Positions 12,182 through 22,700 of a DNA stretch of 64,000 nt are shown here, one piece after another. Positions within the stretch are counted from its first letter, which is position 1, and the number at the start of each line of letters is the position of its first letter. The translations under genes were made by a program, and so were the position numbers. This stretch comes from Anadara kagoshimensis. Lineage: Eukaryota; Mollusca; Bivalvia; Arcoida; Arcidae. Below the pieces are notes generated by a model. That model made no database searches, had not been told where the DNA came from, and saw only the letters and a list, made by a program, of their open reading frames with translations. Location: the NCBI GenBank assembly GCA_021292105.1, contig CM037870.1:16339234-16403233 (forward strand), written 5' to 3'.

Positions 12182-15100
12182 ATATCTGCTGTTGCCACAA
12201 ATAATCCATAATTTGGCTCCTCGACGGCGAGCTTCGACTCGTCACTACTCTTTGTTAGCCGAGTGTTAAACTTTCAACAGGTTTATGTTTCTACCGATCC
12301 TTGGAATTGGCCAACCAATAGGCGGATGGTTTCAATTTCGATTCAAGGTAGTTGAAAAAGGGAGCAATGTGTCAGGGTTGAGCAGTTAGTTGTTTTCTTT
12401 TTTAAACTTAGTCCAGAGTTCGAATCTGGTTCGGCTGCTGTGTTTCTTACTTTTTTTATTTCAGAGATCCTCTGATATTGTGGAAGAATACACTATCCAT
12501 GCGTTGGCCAGAAATACATTTACAGACTTTGAAACGGCCGGTGACTCGGAATTTATAGTGGAATGCACGTTTTCCCCGGCGGTTCAGAATATTTCAACAC
12601 ATGTTGAAATTGTGGAATTTGTGTAATAATCTTTGTTTAATGTTTCACCTCATCAGTATCACTGCAGTGGTTCAGTTGGTAAAGTGCTTGTTCCATATGT
12701 GGAATGTCGGGGTTCGAACTCTAGATTAGACTGCACGCTCCATATGTTGGAGGTCGGGGTTCAACCCCTAGATTGGTCTGATAAAGACTTGCAAATGAGT
12801 AGCAACTTTTATTTCGCCGAGCACTCGACATTTAGAAATGAAAGTCACAGGTATCTTCAGAGGAGTCATTGAAAACCCATGCTCAATAGGCGTAGCACGA
12901 TAAAGAATCCTATACCTGTATGTTGCAATAAAAACACTGCAAAGGTAAAATTACTGCAACCTCACTGGTGACGCCTAGATGTAAATGAAATAATCTTAAC
13001 TTGATAGTAAAATCCCATTTAGTCAGTCATTGCCGCATCAGTATGGCGCCATGGTGGCTTAGCTCTGCCGATATCAACGACTTGAGTCAAGTAAAAAACC
13101 CAAATTCTACTCGGGCTAATCCGAGAAGGTTTGTCAGTTTGCTTACAAAGGTAGATGGTTTTCTGCAGGCACTTCAGATTTCCTCTATCGATCCAGAACT
13201 GGCCTAAACAATATAATTATGTGGAAGTGACAAATCTTGACCGGAGCGTAAAACCGCATTATTTCAGTCCATGCCGTAGTGTGATCTTGCTGGTCAAACA
13301 ATTGCACACATACACATACCCTCTTCGTGTTAGGTAGCACATACGGCTTCCACCAGGGTACGCCATCCACACATACGGCTTCCACCAGGGTACGCCATCC
13401 ACACATACGGCTTCCACCAGGGTACGCTATCCACACATAAGGCTTCCACCAGGGTACGCCATCCAGCTCTGTCCTTTGTCTTTCTTTCAAGTTCTCCCCA
13501 GCTGTATCCACAATCTTTCATCTCTGTTTCTATTGTCCTCCTCCTCCAAGTACATTTTGGCCTTCCTGGTTTCCTTTTGCCAGCTGGTGTCCACCTTAGT
13601 GCTTTTTTAACATGCCTGATGTTGTCCATTCTTAAGATATGTCCTGTAAATCTCTGCCCTCTCTTCTTAATTTCGCTGTTGATGTTACTTATTCCTGTTC
13701 TTTCTTTGAGTTCGATGTTTGATACTCTGTCTGTCCATTTGATGTTCATGATTTTTTGAAATAACCTGCCTTCTATTCCTCTAAGTTTTCCTTCATTTTC
13801 CTTGTTTGTTCTCCATGTCTCTGTTCCATATAATAAAACTGATCTTACTTTGCTTTTATACAGTCTGATCTGAGTTTTGTAAGAAATTCTCAGTCTTCCA
13901 GATGTTACCAAGTTTATTAAAGGCTGATGTTGCTTTCTCTATTCTGATATTTCTTTCTTTCATTACTTCCCCATCACACACTGAATATGCTTCCAAACAA
14001 TTTAACGGTCATGAAACATGCTACAGAAACTTTCTGATGGATGACCCATTGTTTTTGAGACATACAACTTGCCGACAACGATTTTCAGTCGACAGATGGA
14101 TCACAGGAGTTTTCTTAATGCCGCTATTTAAGCCCAGGAGGAGAATTTTATTTTAAATAGCAGCGTGGGCTGACTCCGTAGTTGGACTGTGAGAAATTGG
14201 ACATGGGAATTCTTGAGTGAGAGACCTGAAAACTGATACCCGTTGTCATGCCAACCAAAACTTATCGCTGCTAGTGGCCAAACTCTTCCTTGCATGGGTA
14301 TAAATTTCTGCAATTTCTTTTAAAGATGGTGATGGCCCGATACATATGAATTAATCTTAAATGGGCATAATATCAAACACACACTATAATATCTATTCAT
14401 CCTTTAATTCATCGTCAAACAAAAATCATATCAAATCCATCCATCAATCCATCTACCAAAAGACTTGAAAGTGGGTAGTGACTGTTCTTTTGCTAAGCAC
14501 TCGGCATTACAAAATGAAAGTCGCGGTTCTTTCGGATGGGAGCTTAATATAACCTAGGCTCTGTGTCACGGTTTGCTTGGCACGATAAAGAACTTTGCTG
14601 TATAGTTTCATCAGTGCAACACACATGCAAAAATTTCTGCATCTTTGCCTATAGCTGGCAACGTCTCGATATAAGTGAAATATTCTTGACTGGATTGTTA
14701 AACACCATTTTAAATAAACAACATCTATCTATTAATCAATCCATCAAACTAACCCAATCAATTTGATTTGATTTTTTGTGCTAATTCTTTAGTAATTTGA
14801 ATATATTATTTATTTTATTAATCTATTCAATTTTCATTTGACAGAGAAAACCCAGTCCTAAATGAAACATTGATTGGTCCAGAACACGGATCTGTCATAG
14901 ATTTAATGATTACAAATATCAATGGAGAAGAGTTAACTGGTACCATTCGAAGAGGAAATCTTGTAAAATTAAAGGCTGTCATGACACGTAAGTCTGTCTT
15001 TAGTTATTATCTTGAAGGCTGTCATGACACGTAAGTCTGTCTTTAGTTATTATCTTGAAGGCTGTCATGACACGTAAGTCTGTCTTTAGTTTTATCTTGA

Positions 15101-16068
15101 AGGCTGTCATGACACGTAAGTCTGTCTTTAGTTATTATCTTGAAGGCTGTCATGACACGTAAGTCTGTCTTTAGTTATTATCTTGAAGGCTGTCATGACA
15201 CGTAAGTCTGTCTTTAGTTATTATCTTGAAGGCTGTCATGACACGTAAGTCTGTCTTTAGTTATTATCTTGAAGGCTGTCATGACACGTAAGTCTGTCTT
15301 TAGTTATTATCTTGAAGGCTGTCATGACACGTAAGTCTGTCTTTAGTTATTATCTTGAAGGCTGTCATGACACGTAAGTCTGTCTTTAGTTATCATCTTG
15401 AAGGCTGTCATGACACGTAAGTCTGTCTTTAGTTATTATCTCCTGCCTTTCGAAAAAAGGGGGATATTAATTTCGTTTCCGTCTTCCGAATTTGACGTAT
15501 CGCCGGTCACGCCCACAATGTTCCGACACTGGCCGCCATCACGGTACCAAAGAAGCGTCACGGCAATTTATGTCCTTCTAGTGTCAGTGACGTCATTAAA
15601 CCACACAATTCAGGCCGAGTTTTCATTCTTTTGTGTGTAATTCAAGCATGTTGGGCATTTGTCGTAACATTGTGGGGGTGGCCGGCTATACGTCAATTCT
15701 TGTCTGTGCAAATTCTCCAAAACTATGAAGCACTTAACCCTTAACCCGAGCGTGTTTGATAATTTTTCCTGAGGGTTATTGCCCTTTGAACATAAGTTCA
15801 AATCAAAAACCTGCTGGCGGGGGATACTAATTCATTGAATTTACTTGTTAAATGTAGGTTTGTGTGGGGGCGTCGATAAAGCACCATATATGGGGAAGAT
15901 CCTACTATAAGAAAGTTTGTCAAATTGCTTGTTGAAGTCGCTGACGACCTTCAAGACACTCCAGTTTCCTCCACAAACTCTTAACGGACTCCGATATATA
16001 AGTGAATTTATCTTTACTGTATAATATAATTAAAATTATTACTAAATGGAGAGAGAGTTCGAGAGAGT

Positions 16069-16114
<46 letters not shown>

Positions 16115-16487
16115 GAAAAAAAAAAAAAAAAAAAAAAAAACGACCATATCCGTCATTTTGATTAAGCAGACTTTGTGAGGAAATAAGAAATTTTCAAATC
16201 ACGATACGTTTTCGAACGGACAACCCTTGGTTTTGAAAGCCATGACACTAACATCAGTAAACATTATATCTTTGTTCCGTTCGGTATACCCAGAACAAAA
16301 ATGATATGATGCCCAATCATCTTGAATTTTTATGATTGATAATGGAATTAATTTTTTATTAAAAGAAGTTTAATTTACTTTTGCTTTCTTTTTCAGCTGA
16401 AGGAGGCGATATTGGGTTTAAGGTGTCTTCTTGTCTTGCATCTTCAGAAGACGGCTCGGTAGTTGTGTCTCTCATTACTACAGGGTA

Positions 16488-16535
<48 letters not shown>

Positions 16536-16619
16536 CATTACTGTAGGGTAGGACGAGAGAGAGTATGGATTTCGTTATTAAGACGTGTGTGTGTTGTGTG
16601 TGTGTGTGTGTTGTGTGTG

Positions 16620-16662
<43 letters not shown>

Positions 16663-19600
16663 TTCCAGTGACGGGTGCATCTAGCTTATTCTTTTGGAGC
16701 ACCCGGCCTCAGTTCTATGGCGGAAGTTCACGTGTTTAACTCATATTGACAGATTTCAGAGATTTGCTATCATCATAGCAATATTTAAAAAATGTCTTAC
16801 TATCGTTAGGGTAGATAATTCAGCCTAGAAAATGTCATACTTATAAAGTTGTCTGGCGATAAACCAAGAGATACTTAAAGGAAATTTGGCATTTTGATTT
16901 TAAATTCATTACTGTGGCAAAATTATTGAAGGACATTATAATGAGGTTTTACTTATTAAGTTGTTATGCACTGTTTTCTAAAAAAAAAACCTGCGGTAGC
17001 TCAGTTTGTAGAGTGCTCGCTCCGTAAGTGGGAGGTAGTGGGTTTGATCCCCAGCCGCGTTCTTTCGCCAAGCACTCGGCATTACAAAATGAAACCCAAT
17101 GGTTCTTTCGGATGGGAACTTAAAATAAACGAGGTCCCGTGTCACGGTAGGCTTGGCACGATAAAGGCCCTGCTGTCGATAATGCCATCAGCGCAATGCA
17201 CAGGCAAAATGTCTGCACCTTCGTCTATAGCTGGCGACGTCTCGATATAAGTGAAATATTCTTGACTGTAACGTTAAACACCATTACTCAACTCAACTGT
17301 TTTCTAAAGTTTGCCATGTGATGATGACGAGGTTATTTGTCTTCTAGTAAAACATTATTTACAAAGAAACTCTATTACATTTCTAGATGCGGAACCGGAA
17401 GTCTGTTTCCAAATACCGATGGATTTACAATGACCGGATTTGTTGGATACAGCCCTGTGTTCCGGATGTTTGAGTTGAAGAGGGGACAGGCCGTGGTTTT
17501 TGAGTGTACCTACATAATTTGTTCGGAAAATTGTGATGGGGTTAGCATGCTCTTCTATGTTTTATATAGGCGTTTATATATGCTTAGCATGACAGGGGAC
17601 TCGGTGACCAAGTAGTCTAAAGCACGCGAATTCAAGTCAATTCGCCCCACGGTAAATTTGCCCCCACTTTCAGCAGCAAATTCGCCCCCATGTGAAAATC
17701 ACGGGGGCCAAATTTATTAAAAGTGGGGGCGAATTTGACGGGGGCCAATTTACCGTGGGGCAAATTGACCTGATACCAAGCGCGCTTACGGATAACAGCG
17801 CCTCTCAAGGGCCTTGGTTCGAATACCACTCGGGACAGTTCCTGATCCGAGAAAGTTTGTCAGTTAGCTTGCGAAAGGTCTGTGTATTTATTCGGGCATT
17901 CTGGTTTCCTATATGATACCAGAACTGAACGTCTCGATATAACCGACCTGTCAAAAGTTTAACACTTACAGTACAGACCTGTCGAAAGTTTAACGCTTAT
18001 AGTACAGACCTGTCGAAAGTTTAACACTTACAGTACAGACCTGTCGAAAGTTTAACACTTGAAGTTTAACACTTACAGTACCGACCTGTCGAAAGTTTAA
18101 CACTTACAGTACAGACCTGTCGAAAGTTTAACGCTTACAGTACCGTCCTGTCGAAAGTTTAACACTTGAAGTTTAACACTTACAGTACCGACCTGTCGAA
18201 AGTTTAACAATTACAGTACAGACCTGTCGAAAGTTTAACACTTACAGTACCGACCTGTCGAAAGTTTAACACTTACAGTACCAACCTATCGAAAGTTTAA
18301 CACTTACAGTACCGACCTATCGAAAGTTAAACACTTACAGTACCGACCTGTCGAAAGTTTAACACTTACAGTACCGACCTGTCGAAAGTTTAACACTTAC
18401 AGTACCGACCTGTCGAAAGTTTAACACTTACAGTACCGACCTGTCGAAAGTTTAACACTTACAGTACCGACCTGTCGAAAGTTTAACACTTACAGTACGG
18501 AACTGTCGAAAGATTAACACTAAGCTAACGAATTAGTGTCAGCTCACCCAGGGGTCTCTAAAGCTAAAGCTCAACAACTTTTCGATAGCTGCTATTTATC
18601 TCAAAGCAGCTTTTCGGTCATTAACTATCTATGTCCCAGGTCACTCGTCAGTCAAGGTTCGAGTCCTTTTTGTTAGCTCAGTGTTAAACTTTCTACAGGT
18701 CTGTACTAAAGGTAACGATATTGGTGCCGAAACCGTAACTCCCCATTAGCTTTTAGTAATCCGACTAATCAGCCCACCAAACCCCAATATAATTGTTGAC
18801 TTGTTGTGGGTTTGTTATGGAACCCCCAACAAGTCAAAAATTATAATTGGTGATTATTTGCCTGATTAGTCGGACTAGCTTTTTCGTAGATGTTATGTTT
18901 AATTTGGTAGCTATTTTCACCAGCTTTCCGTATATTCCCATACTCCACATCCGAACTTTGACTGCATTTTACAAGTGTGTTAGGGTTAAAGTTTCGACCG
19001 GTCTGTATTTTAGAAAGTCTCTAGAGAGACAAATATCCCCGTCCCGAACTGACAGACGGACACGGGTACGGGCACTTAATTTAGTATGTGACACATCTGT
19101 CCATGTCGGTTTACATTTGAGTCAAGTTTGATCAAAATCCGTCGATGGACATCGAAAACATGGAGTGAACACGATGTTTGGATGGGGAAACGGAGAGAGG
19201 AACAGGGTCGGGTCTCAACCAAGACTTGAAAGTGGATAGTGACTGTTCTTTCGCCAAACACTCAGCATTACGAAATGAAAGTCACGGTTCTTTCGGATGG
19301 GAACTTAAAATTTAGGAAGTCTCGTGTCACGGTGGTCTTGGCACGATAAAGAACCCTGCTGTATAATGCCCATCAACACAATGCACAGGTAAAATTTCTG
19401 CATCTTCGCCTATAGCTGGCGACGTCTCGATATAAGCGAGACTGGGACGTTAAACACCAATACTCAACTCAACTCCAAAACTACGTTTGCGATATAGAAA
19501 ACTCGGACTACAATGTTTAAATTTTTTTATTGTAGAATACATGTTTGCTGGTTAAGCGGTAGAAAGACTGGTTTTCTTCAAGTGCAGATGCAGTGCATAA

Positions 19601-19694
19601 AAACAAAAATGTGATTACGACTTGTAAATTAGAATTTGAAATAAAAAAAAGGAGTTTTTATTGTTTAAATTTACTGCTTTATGAAACACACACG

Positions 19695-19775
<81 letters not shown>

Positions 19776-22700
19776 GTTCAAGTGGGCTAAAATCCATACT
19801 GTAAACCAACTTTGTAAATTTCCACTTGAACAACCTTCATATACATGAACACTGCCCTCCGAAATCATCTTGAGAAGGGGCGTTTCTTCAAATAAGCTTC
19901 TTACCTCTACAATGTAAATGAAAATTGCAAATGTGCACTGCAAATAACCACAATATACAACCCAAAAACCACTGCGGTAGCTAAGTTAGTAGAGTGTTCG
20001 CTCCGCAAGTGAAAGGTTGTGGGTTCAGTCCCCGGCCATGTCTGACCCAAGACTTGAAAGTTGATAGTGATTGTTCTTTTGTCAAGCACTTAACGTCATG
20101 GTTCTTCCGGATGGGAACTTAAAATAAACGAGGTCCCGTGTCACTGCAGGCGTGGCACTATAAAGAGCCCTGCTGTATAATGCCATAAGACAACGCACAG
20201 ACAAAATTTCTGCATATTCGCCTATATCTGGCAACGGCTCGATATAAGTGAAATATTCTTGGTTGGGACGTGAAACAGTATTATTCACTCCCCTCAATGA
20301 CCCTGAGCAGCCAGTGTAGAAATTTAGTAAATATTACAAGGCATCAATTTCTAATGTTTAACTTGGTTTATTCTAGCTTACATATTTCAGAAAATTATGC
20401 AATTACACACTAAATAATTCTATAATTGTCATAGTTGGCCCATAATATTTCCTGGAATCACCAGATCAGCATTTGATAGAATAATGTTTTACTTATATCG
20501 AGCCGTCAACAGCTATAGGTGAAGTGGCAGAAATTTTTATCTTTGCAGTGCGCCCAGGGCAATCTACAGAGAGGGTTCTCTAACGTACCACGCCTGTCTT
20601 GATACGGGGTATCGGTACATATATTGCCTTTGAGTGAGGGAGATATGAACATTTGTTCACCCGCAACAATTCATATTTTCCGAGGGCGAATGTGTGTATC
20701 TAGAATTGATTTTAACGAGAAAGAGGAAACGCATGATTTGTACACACAATTGTTCTTCCTTATCAATACTTAAAATAAGTCACGAACCATTCGAGTCGGC
20801 GGGAAGGAAATAACAAGTTTGTTCCTATATTGTTTATCTATATCTTTCTAACAAACTACATTGTAATTATTAAATATTAACTTATTACAACCCCACAAAC
20901 ATAGAAGTTTAGCGGGTATATGGGAATCGCCCTGCCATGATCAGCCCTTCCGGCTGTGGCCGCCCCTCTCAATATCTATATCTTCTATGTCTATGGAACG
21001 ATTGTAACGTTATCAAACTTAAAGCACGTGTTACAGAACAAATATCGCATACCAAATTAAGGTCCATAGTCCGTCAGGGGTCAATGTCTCAAAATTCAAT
21101 CTAAGAAATACTTTAACAACCCGGCAATGTTGCGGAGGTGTGTGTGTGTTGGGGGGGGGGGGGGGGGGGGGTATTAGTCTCCCAAGAAACTACTCTAAGT
21201 CATATTTATTTTGATATGTGTCAGAGATGGTCGATTTTAAAACGAGTCTTGTTAACTCTACCAAAATTAAACATTTTGCTACCAAAATAAAATATTTTGC
21301 TACCAAATAAAGCAAAAGTAGTGAAATGCAACATTTTTGTGTTAAAAGAGTGGAGTAAAAGTGGAATACTTTGTTAAAAAGTTAAAGTCTGTCCCGAGGC
21401 CATTAGGCCTATCAGGCCGGAGCTTATCCCGGTTTCGGTGGCGTTAAGCGACTGAGAGTACAAGACTCTCCCCTGAATGGGACGCCGGTCCATCGCAGGG
21501 TTAACCCCCAGCATTTTGCTGGTACTCATTTATTTTTCAGCTGAGTGAACTGGAACAACGTGAAATTAAGTGTCTTGCTCAAGGACACAACACATCGCCC
21601 GGTCTAGGGATCGAACCCACGACCTTCGAATCATGAGTCCAACGCCTTAACCACTAGGCCACGCGCTTCCACGGAATATTTTGTACGTCCCAGTTAAATA
21701 TTTCTTTCACTTATATCGAAGTGGTCAGGTCATTGATGGTTGGAGAAATCAGAGTGGCAGGAGAAAATACCCAGCTTCGCCAATCGAACTGACACATTCT
21801 CACACTAGAATCTTTTATTTCCCGATTGAGGTTCGCATCAAGGCAGTGAGAGGCGACGTTATCCGTAACAGCGAGCTTTAGACCACCGATTGCGAGGTCA
21901 CTGAAAAAATTAAGAAAAGGCTGAAGAAGATTGAATGGGCTTTGCCGCTGTAACACGTGGCCAATACCTCTTAACGTTTGTGCGGAACAATTTGGAAACC
22001 GTCAACATCACAAATTCCCAGAATAACGTCGTTTTTACGGGAAAACGTCATATTGTGCGATTCCATGTCCATTAAAAACAAGCGTTTCGCAGACACGTTA
22101 GAAGGTATTACGTGGTACAGCGGCGACCCTCATTGGTGACTTCTTGTTTCCAATATAATTATGTAATTAAATTATTTCTTAATCAAGCCTTGCAATTTAG
22201 GTGAGAGTATTTTTTGTAACCCCAGCTCATCCATTTAATTCGGTGTAAATTGAAACATACAAAACAAATCCATGTCCAAATCACAATCCCAAAGTACATG
22301 TGAAACCTTTAAAACTGACAACAAAGAAGTTAGGTCGGGATCTCCGGAAGAGTAAGCACATCCGTCTAGCTAGCTACATCCGCTACGTGTGAAATCGAAA
22401 TTGATAAGGATCTATGGTATGTCAAATATATGTATGTAAAAATTTTTCACAGAAATGTTCAAAATGGCTTCATTATGTTGTTTCTAAGATTTTTTCAGTT
22501 GACATAGAAATTTTAGTGGGGTACTACTATTGTTTCAGCTAACTTAGATAGTCGATTTATCTTTAATATAAAATCAAGCATTGTAATATTTGTACTTGTA
22601 AATAAAATCATATCACCTATCAAACCATTTGTACTTGAATTACAAAACAGTTGAGTTGTACCGAAACTTTTGTCGTTTTCATACGTGACAGAGAAAAACC

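Noticed and set aside
12004-12211. Poly-Asp and poly-Met ORFs
   Set aside because: Translations of a (GAT)n microsatellite.
15398-15640. ORF starting MKAVMTRKSVF
   Set aside because: Begins in the last 43-bp repeat and runs into MITE E; it is a read-through of an intron.
16431-16739. ORFs with RERERE or SLSLSL on both strands
   Set aside because: Translations of (GA)n and (GT)n tracts; the same applies near 19593-19943 and 44166-44409.
20385-20425. ATATTTCAG followed by AAAATTATGC as the next gene 1 exon
   Set aside because: Only eight codons to a stop, no Cys or tail feature, and weaker than the 19536 plus 23309 solution.
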